Source of the DNA: Ruminococcus albus AD2013
GTDB lineage: Bacteria; Bacillota; Clostridia; Oscillospirales; Ruminococcaceae
Assembly (NCBI RefSeq): GCF_000526775.1
Contig: NZ_JAGS01000001.1
Span: 3,720,001-3,784,000 of the forward strand
Reading direction: 5' to 3'
DNA: 64,000 bases
Position 1 is the first letter of the stretch. Each line of letters starts with the position of its first letter. Positions 52,341-61,399 of this stretch are shown here, piece by piece. The position numbers were made by a program, and so were the translations under genes. The notes beneath the pieces are model-generated. The model worked only from the letters and a program-made list of their open reading frames with translations, was not told where the DNA came from and searched no databases.

Positions 52341-53009
52341 ATGTACACAATTTCCGATCTCTATGATCTTGATCACACACTTGCTAAGGACTACCTTAGC
52401 AAATTTACATACCCCTGGGAAGCACTCAGTGGCATAAAGGATTTTATCCTTGAACTCGGCAAAACCTTAGACCCTAACGAATATGAGCTTCGAGAGGAAG
52501 GCGTTTGGGTACACAAGACTGCAAAGGTTTTCCCGACTGCTTATCTTGGTGCGCCATGCATCATCGGACCGAATACCGAAGTACGTCATTGTGCATTCAT
52601 TCGTGGTTCTGCTCTTGTAGGTGCAGACTGTGTTGTGGGTAACAGTGTTGAACTGAAGAATGTTATTCTGTTCGACCACGTTCAGACTCCGCACTACAAT
52701 TATGTTGGCGACAGCATTCTCGGCTATTTCAGCCACATGGGTGCAGGCTCGATCACATCAAATGTGAAGTCCGATAAAAAGAATGTTATCGTCCGTGACG
52801 GGAGTGAGAAAGTCGAGACAGGTATCAAGAAGTTTGGTGCGATGATAGGCGACTATGTTGAGGTTGGCTGTAATGCCGTCTGCAATCCAGGTACTGTCAT
52901 TGGTAGACATAGTAATGTTTATCCGACCTCTTGCGTAAGGGGCGTTGTGCCTGCTGATTCTATTTGGAAGGATAATGGGGAGATCATTCATAAAGAAGAC
53001 AGGGAATAA
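52341..53009 (+). CDS. Left-handed beta-helix acyltransferase-like protein (GlmU C-terminal-like)
   Basis: 222 aa from the ATG at 52341 (AAGGAG upstream). Repeated hexapeptides: V-H-K-T-A-K-V-F-P-T-A-Y-L-G-A-P-C-I-I-G-P-N-T-E-V-R, G-N-S-V-E-L-K-N-V-I-L, Y-V-G-D-S-I-L-G-Y-F-S-H-M-G-A-G-S-I-T-S-N. These resemble the acetyltransferase/UDP-sugar pyrophosphorylase C-terminal fold, but there is no nucleotidyltransferase domain. Placed right after glmS, it may acetylate an amino sugar. A terminator follows. Confidence 0.8.
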   Translation: MYTISDLYDLDHTLAKDYLSKFTYPWEALSGIKDFILELGKTLDPNEYELREEGVWVHKTAKVFPTAYLGAPCIIGPNTEVRHCAFIRGSALVGADCVVGNSVELKNVILFDHVQTPHYNYVGDSILGYFSHMGAGSITSNVKSDKKNVIVRDGSEKVETGIKKFGAMIGDYVEVGCNAVCNPGTVIGRHSNVYPTSCVRGVVPADSIWKDNGEIIHKEDRE

Positions 53010-53014
53010 CGATG

Positions 53015-53037
53015 AAGCACCTTTCGGGGTGCTTTTT
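53015..53037 (+). terminator. Intrinsic terminator within the polysaccharide locus
   Basis: AAGCACC (53015-53021) pairs with GGTGCTT (53028-53034), loop TTTCGG, followed by a T run. It separates the main operon from the nucleotidyltransferase-like gene. Confidence 0.8.
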
Positions 53038-53063
53038 CAAAAACATCAAGGAGTGAAGCTGAA

Positions 53064-54161
53064 ATGAAATTGACCACGACTCAAGTTGCATTATTAGAAG
53101 CAATAAAAGCTTCACTATTTGATATTGAGCCTAATTTTCCTGCTGATACAGATTGGGATGAGGTAGTAAAAGAAGCTAAGGCTCAGACTGTTTTGGGGAT
53201 AATTAGCCCTGTTATTCCAGTTAAGGACGTAAGTGTCGAAATGGGTAAGGCAACGTATATGAGGATTCTGTTTGAACAGGATAAACTCATAAAGTTGCTT
53301 GATGCCAATGATATTCCTTGTGTTATTCTTAAAGGATCTGCTGCTGCGCAGTATTATCCAAAGCCGTATTTGCGAGCTATGGGTGATATTGATATTCTTG
53401 TCACTCGTGATAGATTTGAAGAGGCTGTTGAATTACTAGAAAGTAACGGATATATTTATGTCCATAACAAGGATGAGAATGGTCATATGTTAGCATATGA
53501 ACGAAATATCGTATATAAGAAAAACGGAATAATAATAGAATTACATCACCATTTTAGTTCTGAAGGTTTTGATATGGATGATATTCTTGAACAAGGAATA
53601 TATAAACGAGAGTATCGCGAACTGGACGGATATAAAATACCGGTGCTGCCGGATATAGAAAATGGACTTGTACTTTTGGGGCACATCAATCAGCATATGA
53701 GAGGTTGTGATCTTGGGTTACGTCAAATCATAGATTGGGAAGTTTTTCTTCATAAGGCCATGGATCGTAATTTGTGGGATAATAAATATATTCCTATTGC
53801 AAGAAGTATCGGATTAGACGAATTGGCATTGAATACAACAGAAATGTGTGTCGAATACTTTGGTCTACCTAATGATCTGAATTTGGTAATGAAATCCAAA
53901 AGTGTTTTAGAAGAGTATTTGAATGTTTTATTCGAAACTGGTAACTTTGGTAGAAAGGCAAATAATTCATCAGAAAAGAAAACTGATAAAAGAATCATGT
54001 CTACAGCGTACAATATAAGAAGACTTGGTTTTTTTTCGTTATTTTCAAAGCATTGGACGACATACATGGAAATCCTGTCAAAAACACTCATTTCTAATTC
54101 CTTTTGCTTGGATCTATGGTATAGTCAGAACTTTGATGAAAGGGATATCTTCAAACGTTAA
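53064..54161 (+). CDS. Uncharacterised nucleotidyltransferase-fold protein (NTP_transf_5-like)
   Basis: 365 aa. Motif block C-V-I-L-K-G-S-A-A-A-Q-Y-Y-P-K-P-Y-L-R-A-M-G-D-I-D-I-L-V matches the family of uncharacterised nucleotidyltransferases found at the ends of polysaccharide loci (metal-binding D-I-D). It also has I-E-L-H-H-H-F-S and L-L-G-H-I-N-Q-H-M-R segments. Substrate unknown; family members have been suggested to modify surface glycans or their carriers. It lies behind a terminator, so it may be expressed less than the upstream genes. Confidence 0.8.
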   Translation: MKLTTTQVALLEAIKASLFDIEPNFPADTDWDEVVKEAKAQTVLGIISPVIPVKDVSVEMGKATYMRILFEQDKLIKLLDANDIPCVILKGSAAAQYYPKPYLRAMGDIDILVTRDRFEEAVELLESNGYIYVHNKDENGHMLAYERNIVYKKNGIIIELHHHFSSEGFDMDDILEQGIYKREYRELDGYKIPVLPDIENGLVLLGHINQHMRGCDLGLRQIIDWEVFLHKAMDRNLWDNKYIPIARSIGLDELALNTTEMCVEYFGLPNDLNLVMKSKSVLEEYLNVLFETGNFGRKANNSSEKKTDKRIMSTAYNIRRLGFFSLFSKHWTTYMEILSKTLISNSFCLDLWYSQNFDERDIFKR

Positions 54162-54298
54162 TATAAAAAGTATAAAGAAACAAGTAAAGAGAGGTAATGA
54201 CAGGCTTTCAATAAATCAGAAAATTGGCGTAAGGACAAAAAATACGCAATGAACGGTGATTTAACAGCCATTTCGTTAATGAGAATATTTTGCGATAT

Positions 54299-54337
54299 AA
54301 AAGTGCACTAGGATTCAAAACTCCAAAATGCACTTTT
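54299..54337 (+). terminator. Hairpin at the end of the polysaccharide locus
   Basis: AAAAGTGCA (54299-54307) pairs with TGCACTTTT (54329-54337). It is a plausible terminator before the next promoter. The stretch 54208-54310 also has an open frame without a start (N-W-R-K-D-K-K-Y-A-M-N-G-D-L-T-A) that may be the tail of a lost gene. Confidence 0.6.
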
Positions 54338-54357
54338 AAAAGACACGAAAGTTTAGG

Positions 54358-54386
54358 TTGACAACTAATTGCTTATTTGCTATAAT
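54358..54386 (+). promoter_or_regulatory. Sigma-A promoter of the 54425 gene
   Basis: TTGACA (54358-54363), 17 bp, TATAAT (54381-54386); start codon 39 bp further. Confidence 0.85.
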
Positions 54387-54424
54387 ATACCCATCAGCTG
54401 AAATAAATATTAGGAGTGCTACCT

Positions 54425-55588
54425 ATGAGTGAGCGGGACATCTACCAAAAGGTCATATCTATATACAATGAAACTGAGTCGGTAAAGGATACTGTTGCTG
54501 AAACTGGTCTTTCCAAAGTTAAGGTACAGAGGATACTTATCACCGAAGGTCTTTGGTGCAGCAGGAGTAGTCTTGAGATAGGTGAACTTTATGTACAAGG
54601 GCTTTCGACAGAGGAAATTGCCGAAAAGCTTCATATGACAGTGAAAAATGTACAGGCGTATATTCCTTATAGCAGGGGAGTATATGGTAATTCTTCTTCA
54701 AATGATGCCGAATGGAGCAGCGAGTACAGAAAGCGTATGAAGCTGGCCGCGCAAAGAATGAAAAGAGGGAATAGTACGGAAATAAGCATCGAGAAAATAC
54801 CTGAGATCAAAGCTGATTTTACAAACTTTAATATTCCCGTCAAGTGCGAGGAGAACAAAAACTGTGTTCTCCGGCTAAGACTGGAACTGGTGGATTCGGA
54901 TTCAAAGCAGCCGGAACTGGACAGTGATGCTCTGAAACTTGCTAAGGCTGAAAGCTCAATAAGCAGAACAGTTCTTGTCCAGGGCAATATGACCCTTCAT
55001 TCAATGCACTATATGATCCAGAAGCTGTTTGGCTGGCAGAACTCGCATCTTCACAATTTCAGCCTGCCCGATGACATATTTAAAAAGCTGACAGAGAATA
55101 AAACAAATCAGTGGGCAGAACTTGTGGGAACTCTGTTTTATCTACATGATGAAGATGTTGATGACAGTTATGCCGATGATGACTATATGCAGAATAAGAG
55201 CTTCAAGACCTGGCTGAAACATAAGTACACCGATAATGATTATCTGTCGGTATGTAACACTTATTCGGATAATAGGAGAAAGATCAGCAAGCTGGGCGAA
55301 CATATAGATCTTAAGGCAGATAGTTCCCTCAGAGAAACCATATATGAGCAAGATCCAAACTATCTGCTTGAAAATCTGCGTATCAATGAATTGATGATAA
55401 GCTGCTCGGATGATGCGTTCTCAGTTCCTGAATGGAAAGCAAGAATACTCAGTTCAATGGCTGATACAGAAGAAATCGAAGAGTTGACTACGTCAAACCA
55501 AAAGCAAGCAGAAGCACTCAATGAAGCTGTACGGCAGCTTCTTACATGGAGGACGAGCTATTGCAATCTGATGGAGATAGGTTTTTGA
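54425..55588 (+). CDS. Plasmid pRiA4b ORF-3-like protein with N-terminal HTH region
   Basis: 387 aa from the ATG at 54425 (AGGAG upstream). Residues ~1-85 hold two helix-turn-helix-like segments (V-K-D-T-V-A-E-T-G-L-S-K-V-K-V-Q-R-I-L; L-S-T-E-E-I-A-E-K-L-H-M-T-V-K-N-V). From ~140 the pRiA4b ORF-3 domain appears: L-R-L-R-L-E-L-V ... R-T-V-L-V-Q-G-N-M-T-L-H-S-M-H-Y-M-I-Q-K-L-F-G-W-Q-N-S-H-L-H-N-F. The usual D-Y-G-D-x-W segment is absent from this frame and found in the fragment downstream, so the gene has probably lost its tail or recombined. The function of the family is unknown. Confidence 0.75.
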   Translation: MSERDIYQKVISIYNETESVKDTVAETGLSKVKVQRILITEGLWCSRSSLEIGELYVQGLSTEEIAEKLHMTVKNVQAYIPYSRGVYGNSSSNDAEWSSEYRKRMKLAAQRMKRGNSTEISIEKIPEIKADFTNFNIPVKCEENKNCVLRLRLELVDSDSKQPELDSDALKLAKAESSISRTVLVQGNMTLHSMHYMIQKLFGWQNSHLHNFSLPDDIFKKLTENKTNQWAELVGTLFYLHDEDVDDSYADDDYMQNKSFKTWLKHKYTDNDYLSVCNTYSDNRRKISKLGEHIDLKADSSLRETIYEQDPNYLLENLRINELMISCSDDAFSVPEWKARILSSMADTEEIEELTTSNQKQAEALNEAVRQLLTWRTSYCNLMEIGF

Positions 55589-55663
55589 AAATCCATCCAA
55601 GATAAAAAAACGCTTACGGAATGACTGCTGATGATGCTATTGCCGAACATAAGGCTTCTTTAA

Positions 55664-56140
55664 AAATACTGGAGTATAGCATCAAATGATCTTTTTAAAC
55701 TTAGACCAAAACTTATCCCTAACGTTAGCGAATTATATTATCATTATGATTACGGTGACGATTGGTGCGTGAAGATCACCTGCGAAGAAATCTATGACAG
55801 AATAAACTTCTTGAATTATCAAGCAAAGGACGGCTGGTCAAGAGTTGATGTATTTACATACGATGATGCACGCAAAAACTACAAATACAAAGACAGCAAA
55901 CACTCTGAGGTGTGTGAAGAACTGAGACAGACGCTTGTTAAGATAGACATCGGAAACAAGCCTGTTTGTATTGGAACTGATGGCCTTAACGTTTGTGACG
56001 ATGTGGGTGGAATTTACGGTTTTATCGAATTTCTGAAAGAAATCGATGACCACTCAAATCCGAAACGTGAAGAAACGCTGAACTGGGCGAGATTTCTTGG
56101 CTGGACAGGAAGAAAGAGCAAACCTGAGAATATGCTCTAA
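55664..56140 (+). pseudogene. C-terminal piece of a pRiA4b ORF-3-like protein
   Basis: Open frame after a TAA at ~55661: W-S-I-A-S-N-D-L-F-K-L-R-P-K-L-I-P-N-V-S-E-L-Y-Y-H-Y-D-Y-G-D-D-W-C-V-K-I-T, then on to G-W-T-G-R-K-S-K-P-E-N-M-L. Y-D-Y-G-D-D-W is the hallmark of the domain whose first half lies in the gene just upstream. No good start codon or ribosome site is present (GTG at 55769 is only nominal). Either it is the severed end of the 54425 gene or a separate decayed relative. Confidence 0.65.
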
Positions 56141-56243
56141 AGAATATATGGTGAACTCTTGCAGCAATAGCAACTTTATAGCTTTTTCCTGAAGTAAAAT
56201 TCTTGGGAGATATAAAAAATGTGTCAGTGATATTCTGTGTCTG

Positions 56244-56432
56244 TACGGAATTGCTGTATATCTGGCAGGGAAGTGGAGAGTTCAGGCACAGAATATCACT
56301 GGAACGGTTTACACTTCTCCTAAAAATCTCACACCCGGTAAGACCTACAAGGTAGCGATCGCTGCAAGAGTTAACGGAAAATGGGATACTGCTAATGCTA
56401 TAAAGAATGCTGTTACCGTTACAATAAAGTAA
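56244..56432 (+). pseudogene. Tail of a secreted fibronectin-like protein gene
   Basis: 62 codons without a start: Y-G-I-A-V-Y-L-A-G-K-W-R-V ... Y-T-S-P-K-N-L-T-P-G-K-T-Y-K-V-A-I-A-A-R-V-N-G-K-W-D-T-A-N-A-I ... V-T-V-T-I-K. This is the last half of the C-terminal domain seen in the 10955 and 15992 proteins. The rest of the gene is missing, leaving a deletion footprint between the pRiA4b fragment and the sigma factor operon. Confidence 0.8.
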
Positions 56433-56654
56433 CACAAGAATAAGATCCGACACATATTTTGATGTGTTTATATTGAAAGAGCAGTCGACTAACGCCCAAA
56501 AATCCGGTAGAATAAAATAATGACGCCGAAAAGTTCCAAAGAAGAATCCCTACAGCTATCAGGTGAACTCAGTCTGAAAAAAGCTGCTCATCAAACAGTG
56601 ATCCATATCGACTGCTGTTGTTAGATCTTGCCGCGGAAAATTTTTTTGAAAAAG

Positions 56655-56683
56655 TGAAACTTTTTCCGATGCAGATGTGTATT
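56655..56683 (+). promoter_or_regulatory. Possible ECF-type promoter before the sigma factor gene
   Basis: TGAAAC (56655-56660), 17 bp, TGTATT (56678-56683). The -35 resembles the GAAAC-type element of ECF sigma factors, which often transcribe their own genes. Weak evidence. Confidence 0.4.
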
Positions 56684-56741
56684 ATGAGTGTAAAGGTCCT
56701 GAAAAGACCCTATGAAACGTTTCAAAAAAGGAAGATCTATA

Positions 56742-57215
56742 ATGACAGAAGAAAAATTCCTATGGGCATATGAAGAATTCAGAAAAACGGTATATTCCGT
56801 CATATACAGTTATGTGCGGAATACCGATGATGCTTCTGAGCTTTCGCAGGATACCTTTATAAAGCTATACACATACGACGGTGACTTTTTTTCAGACGAG
56901 CACATGAAGGCATGGCTTATCAGAGTTGCCATAAACAACTGCAACAATCATTTCCGAAACCAAAAACATATTTCTGCTTCTCCCATTCCCGATGATCTTC
57001 TCTCGGATGAAGAACCTGAGTTTGATGAGATCATTTGCGAGGTCATGAAACTTCCTGAAAAGTACAGAATACCCATCCATCTGTTTTACTATGAAGAGTA
57101 CAGTATAAGCGAAATAGCAAATATCCTTGAACTCCCGGAAGCTACTGTTAAGACAAGGCTGAAACGAGGCAGGGACAAACTAAAAAAAACTCTCAGAAAG
57201 GAAGATTGGCTGTGA
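56742..57215 (+). CDS. ECF-type RNA polymerase sigma factor
   Basis: 157 aa from the ATG at 56742 (AAGGAAG upstream); the longer frame from 56712 has no ribosome site. Region 2: V-Y-S-V-I-Y-S-Y-V-R-N-T-D-D-A-S-E-L-S-Q-D-T-F-I-K-L-Y and W-L-I-R-V-A-I-N-N-C-N-N. Region 4: L-P-E-K-Y-R-I-P-I-H-L-F-Y-Y-E-E-Y-S-I-S-E-I-A-N-I-L-E-L-P-E-A-T-V-K-T-R-L-K-R-G-R-D-K-L. It is followed by a membrane-anchored DUF4179 protein in a GTGA overlap, the usual sigma/anti-sigma pairing. Confidence 0.93.
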   Translation: MTEEKFLWAYEEFRKTVYSVIYSYVRNTDDASELSQDTFIKLYTYDGDFFSDEHMKAWLIRVAINNCNNHFRNQKHISASPIPDDLLSDEEPEFDEIICEVMKLPEKYRIPIHLFYYEEYSISEIANILELPEATVKTRLKRGRDKLKKTLRKEDWL

Positions 57216-58324
57216 ACGAAAATCGCTATAAAAAGGCAATGGACGACGTATGTGATAAACACTTCAACTTAACACCAGCAGAAATGCTTGAAAAAGCAAA
57301 GACATCTGCTAATACAGAAAGGAATATCACAATGAAACAATCAACCAAAAGAAGTATAATACGCAAGATCATTATAACATCTGCTGCCTGCCTGGCAATA
57401 ACGGGTACAGCTGTATCGGCTATCGGCATCGGTCCGTTTGGCGAGACATTCAGCCGTTTCTTCGGTGAAGATGAAACAACAGCAGAGATCATCGATCAGG
57501 GACATTACTGCAATATCGGTCAGGAACAGTCTGACGGAATATTCACAGTCACGCTTGATTCGGTAACAGGCGACAAGATATCTCCTAAAATTATTTTTGA
57601 TGTCACAGTAAATGACGAGACCCTTGCTTCAAAGAACGACAGGATCCATCTTTTCGCCTATATCCTCGACGAGAACAATTATAATAATCACCTTGACGAA
57701 TATGGAATGTGTGACGCATACGGAAAAAAAGACCCCGAAGTCAGCAATTTATATCACGTCTGCCTGGACGGTCCTTCAGCATTTATGGTGAACGAAGAGG
57801 AGGTCATCGCAGCAGTTAAGCAGATAAGCTTTGAAAGTGATCCGGTAAATCAGAAATTTGACTATGATGTGGATATGGAGTACAGATTCATAGTTCCGGA
57901 TCATGCACTGAAGGATTCTTATTTCGATTTATACAACGGAATAACCCTCAGCAGCGGAAACGTTGACTACGATCTGATATATGCAGAGTACGGTTCATAC
58001 GAATCATCATTCGGATTCAACTTTAATTTCCTTGAAACAGATCTTGCAGGCGGCGAGACAGATTATAACAACGTAATGGATAAATTCAATGTCGACTGGC
58101 AAAAATTTGCAAGGCAATTCGTCCTCACAGTTGACGGCATTGAATACTCTCCAAAGGAAATCGGCTACTCCTATTGTCTCGCTGATGATGAAACTTATGT
58201 CACAGATAGTGAAACTGTTGAAGCCGGAAAATGCAAAACATGGATGAGTTTCCCTGGCATTGACTATACACGTGCTGAAAATATCACACTTACAGCAGGC
58301 GGAGAGACATATATACTTAAATAA
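57212..58324 (+). CDS. DUF4179-domain membrane protein, probable anti-sigma factor
   Basis: 370 aa from the GTG at 57212 overlapping the sigma stop. N-terminal cytoplasmic part (~1-45), one membrane helix (~48-68: I-I-R-K-I-I-I-T-S-A-A-C-L-A-I-T-G-T-A-V), then a large extracellular DUF4179-type domain beginning I-G-P-F-G-E-T-F-S-R-F-F-G. Proteins of this type sense envelope or external signals and hold the cognate ECF sigma factor inactive. The anti-sigma role is inferred from gene order and topology. Confidence 0.85.
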   Translation: MNENRYKKAMDDVCDKHFNLTPAEMLEKAKTSANTERNITMKQSTKRSIIRKIIITSAACLAITGTAVSAIGIGPFGETFSRFFGEDETTAEIIDQGHYCNIGQEQSDGIFTVTLDSVTGDKISPKIIFDVTVNDETLASKNDRIHLFAYILDENNYNNHLDEYGMCDAYGKKDPEVSNLYHVCLDGPSAFMVNEEEVIAAVKQISFESDPVNQKFDYDVDMEYRFIVPDHALKDSYFDLYNGITLSSGNVDYDLIYAEYGSYESSFGFNFNFLETDLAGGETDYNNVMDKFNVDWQKFARQFVLTVDGIEYSPKEIGYSYCLADDETYVTDSETVEAGKCKTWMSFPGIDYTRAENITLTAGGETYILK

Positions 58325-58685
58325 GGATAAATATGAAGAACGTGATAAAGGTAATGCCGCACCAACAATGTTATGTCAAGATAAATTAACGTTATATAAC
58401 CATCGTTCCGGTATGCGATATACTCCGTACAGAGGATCGGCTCAAGTAACAAAATGGGGTCAGGCTTATATTTGCTGCCCTGTATTTGAAAAAAACGGCG
58501 ATCCACCTCAGGAATGGACGTCAGCCATCGAAGATTTATACCACATTAGTCCATTTTTTACAGGTTGATTAGTGGAATTACCTTTTGATAGCTGACCAAA
58601 ATAAGTCCGAGAAAAACTAAGTTGGTGAAATATTTCGTAAAGAATCATAAGTCATCCAAATACTGCATTTTTGCAGTATCAGGAG
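58325..58685 (+). other. Intergenic region with a possible transposase scrap
   Basis: An open frame to 58568 contains S-G-M-R-Y-T-P-Y-R-G-S-A-Q-V-T-K-W-G, like the C-terminal Y-R-G-L-x-x-V-x-x-W segment of IS1182-type transposases, followed by unrelated residues. No ribosome site or complete gene. Nothing else supported. Confidence 0.35.
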
Positions 58686-58778
58686 TAACCGCCAACCACC
58701 CCCAGCCAATGACAAAGTTAGCAAAGAATGATATAATTACTCTGAAGGCAAATCGAAACCTGAAAGGAGTAAGATATC

Positions 58779-59153
58779 ATGGGAAGAATACGCGAGATAA
58801 AAAAGCAGGTGCGTCACAAAGAATGGGCGGCAATGGTACAGGAATGTCAGAGCAGCGGAAAGAAAGTCGAAGAATGGTGCAATGAGAACGGCATCAATAT
58901 CAGTACCTACTACAAAAGGTTGAATGTGATCAGAACCGAGCTTATCGAAGAAAGCGAAAATCAGAGTATCGTTCCGGTAAGTGTTTCCGCTGCTGTTTCG
59001 GATGCGAGCAATTCGGTTATCGCGAATGCAGTGAAGAAATGCAGTTGTGAGGATAAGATAATGATGCGCAAGAACGGCATCGAGATCGAGCTGCCTCAGA
59101 ATATATCCGGAGATATTGTGCTCGCATTGCTTCGGGGACTGAGCCAATGCTGA
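58779..59153 (+). CDS. tnpA: IS66 accessory protein TnpA
   Basis: 124 aa. Helix-turn-helix start (R-E-I-K-K-Q-V-R-H-K-E-W-A-A-M-V-Q-E-C-Q-S-S-G-K-K-V-E-E-W-C-N-E-N-G-I-N-I-S-T-Y-Y-K-R-L) is the standard IS66 OrfA/TnpA pattern; the C-terminus has I-E-I-E-L-P ... A-L-L-R-G-L. AAAGGAG lies before the start. It overlaps tnpB by 7 bp, as normal for IS66. TnpA is needed with TnpB and TnpC for transposition. Confidence 0.9.
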   Translation: MGRIREIKKQVRHKEWAAMVQECQSSGKKVEEWCNENGINISTYYKRLNVIRTELIEESENQSIVPVSVSAAVSDASNSVIANAVKKCSCEDKIMMRKNGIEIELPQNISGDIVLALLRGLSQC

Positions 59154-59328
59154 AAGAACTGTCAGCTGCCAATATCTACATCGTGTGCGGGCATACGGAT
59201 ATGAGAAAATCTATTGATGGCCTTGCTGCTATCGTACAGCGGAAGTTTGATCTCGACTTATTCTCGGATAGCCTGTTCCTGTTCTGCGGAAGGCGCAGGG
59301 ATCGACTGAAAGCACTATTGTGGGAGGG
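59147..59328 (+). pseudogene. tnpB: IS66 TnpB, 5' part
   Basis: M-L-K-E-L-S-A-A-N-I-Y-I-V-C-G-H-T-D-M-R-K-S-I-D-G-L-A-A-I-V ... L-F-C-G-R-R-R-D-R-L-K-A-L-L-W-E-G is the normal IS66 Orf2 start. It is cut after the codons for W-E-G. The frame then enters the inserted element and stops at 59365. Confidence 0.9.
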
Positions 59329-59329
59329 T

Positions 59330-59360
59330 TTATCCGCAGGTTTTTGTTATCCGAACATTT
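59330..59360 (+). repeat. Left 31-bp terminal inverted repeat of the RIT-like element
   Basis: Exact reverse complement of 63470-63500. A partial inverted copy (AAATGTTCGGATAACA) follows at 59408-59423, giving the left end two facing recombinase-type arms. Confidence 0.9.
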
Positions 59361-59461
59361 ATTAGAGATAAGGCGTGTTCCTGCTGTTTAAGATAAATTC
59401 CGAAAAAAAATGTTCGGATAACAATATTTGGGTGTATCATTATCTCAGGAGGTGATACACA

Positions 59462-61399
59462 ATGAACGAATATCGCAAAAATGTTACTATTGTTTTAAAC
59501 TTTCTGAAAGAAAGGGGGTATGCGCAATCCACAGTTAAAAATCATGAACGGTTTTACACTCTGCTGGCTGACGATCTTGCGGCTAAGGATATAACCTATT
59601 CACCAGAATACGGAAAAGCTCTGTTATCCACATTACCGGTGCCTGCATGGCTCCCTAAAAGCCGTATAGAAAATGCGGCTTGCATTTCAAAACTTGATGA
59701 TGCATATATCCACGGATGCATCATCAATGCCCAGGCATCACCCAGGAAGAGTTACTCCAAGCTATCGCTTAACAGCAACTTTGAAAACCACATCACAAGA
59801 TTCCTGCGTTCTCGCGAAAATGTTTTTACAGAATCGCAAATAGCAAATGTCAAACGAAGGTGCTCATTGTTCTTGAAGTGTATGCAATCCAAGGGAAGGA
59901 TGGATCCATCTGAGATAACCTACGGTGACATAGATTCATACCATGAGGAGCTTGCGCACTTGAAAAGGATTTCCCGAGTTATTGAAGAGTCAACTTTGCA
60001 CCAGTTCCTGCAATTCCTGGCCGAATCGGGAAAGGTTCCTTACGGTCTATATCTGAGAATATATGCATTGGAGACGGAATGTTCCGTCAACCTGGACGAT
60101 TTTCCACCTGATGAACAATCCAGGCTTATAAAGAATAGCTCTGAGGGACAAGTCCGGTTGTCGCCTGAAAGGTTTTTGTCTGAGGGCCTGGAACTTATCA
60201 GACTCCATCAAGAGGCAGGCTATGTCCAGAAATATACAGAAGCATCTAAAAGGGCAATTCTTCAGCTATACCTGTTCCTTGATTACCACAATCTGTGGTA
60301 TGACCCAGACATGGCAGACATTTGGCTTCATTCGGACTGCGTAAAAAAACGTCTGTTCAAAGGCTGTTCGTGGAATACAGCGCGGCACATACTGTTCATG
60401 TTTTCCGATTATGTTACATCCGGGTCAGTCCATTTCGAGAAGAAGTTGCCGAGGGGAATCAACGGCATAAATAACATTCCAGAATGGTGCTTGACACCAC
60501 TGCTTGACTTTGCCGAGAGCCGCCGCAAGATGAAACTGGATGAGAACACCGTTAAAAACGATATTTACTCCATACTCAGATTTTGCCGGTTTATAATCGG
60601 TGAGGGCCTGTCATCGTATGGCGATGTTAACGGAAGTCATCTTGCTGATTTCAACCTTGCAGACCACCATGGAACCCCAGAGGGCAAAAATGCATGCAAC
60701 AACCGGGTGAAGCGGTTCCTTAAGTACCTGTATCGTAAAGGTCTCAACGCAAACCCATCGCTGTATATGGCTCTTGGCTGCTCGGCGGCACCAGTGGAGA
60801 CCGTTGTGGTAGTACTCACTTCCAGTGAGATCGAGGAGATCAAAACTTTTGTTGGCAATGCATATACGGATCTTGAGATCCGCGACAGTGCAGTCATAAT
60901 GCTCGGACTTGAAATGGGAATGCGCAGCAGCGATATTGCAAACCTGAAGCTGGAGAACATTGATTGGGAAAACCGTTCCATTCTGTACAGGCAGAACAAG
61001 ACAGATGCTGATGTATGGGTACCGATGCCAGTGGCGGTAGGCAATGCCATCTTCAGATACCTGAAGATGGCACGTCCAAGAATGGCGGTATGCAGAAATG
61101 TATTCGTTGATTTCAAGGCTCCGTTTAGCGGCATGAGCCGAAACATATGCTACAGTGCGTTAAAGCGAGCTTTGCCTGACCGCGATGTAAGGGGATCAGG
61201 TTTTCACGTCACCCGAAAAACATTTTCGACAAACAGGCTTAGAAACGGAGTTCGTCCCGAAAGCATAGCAGATGTAATCGGGCACAGGGACACGGAAAGC
61301 CTGAAGCATTACCTTTCCCTTGACGATGAACGCATGGCGGCATGTCCGCTCTCCCTTGCGGATCTTCGCCTTGAAATGGAAGGGAGCGATGCGTTATGA
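59462..61399 (+). CDS. Tyrosine recombinase 1 of the trio (RitA-like)
   Basis: 645 aa, start after AGGAGG. The C-terminal catalytic domain (~460-640) has Arg in G-M-R-S-S-D-I-A-N-L-K-L, Lys region in Y-R-Q-N-K-T-D-A, H-V-T-R-K-T-F, the second His in V-I-G-H-R-D-T-E, and nucleophile Tyr in L-K-H-Y-L-S-L-D-D. The N-terminal ~450 residues contain one or more SAM-like core-binding domains and are longer than usual for RitA (~400 aa total), closer in size to Tn554 TnpB. Overlaps the next gene by 4 bp. It appears intact. Confidence 0.88.
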   Translation: MNEYRKNVTIVLNFLKERGYAQSTVKNHERFYTLLADDLAAKDITYSPEYGKALLSTLPVPAWLPKSRIENAACISKLDDAYIHGCIINAQASPRKSYSKLSLNSNFENHITRFLRSRENVFTESQIANVKRRCSLFLKCMQSKGRMDPSEITYGDIDSYHEELAHLKRISRVIEESTLHQFLQFLAESGKVPYGLYLRIYALETECSVNLDDFPPDEQSRLIKNSSEGQVRLSPERFLSEGLELIRLHQEAGYVQKYTEASKRAILQLYLFLDYHNLWYDPDMADIWLHSDCVKKRLFKGCSWNTARHILFMFSDYVTSGSVHFEKKLPRGINGINNIPEWCLTPLLDFAESRRKMKLDENTVKNDIYSILRFCRFIIGEGLSSYGDVNGSHLADFNLADHHGTPEGKNACNNRVKRFLKYLYRKGLNANPSLYMALGCSAAPVETVVVVLTSSEIEEIKTFVGNAYTDLEIRDSAVIMLGLEMGMRSSDIANLKLENIDWENRSILYRQNKTDADVWVPMPVAVGNAIFRYLKMARPRMAVCRNVFVDFKAPFSGMSRNICYSALKRALPDRDVRGSGFHVTRKTFSTNRLRNGVRPESIADVIGHRDTESLKHYLSLDDERMAACPLSLADLRLEMEGSDAL

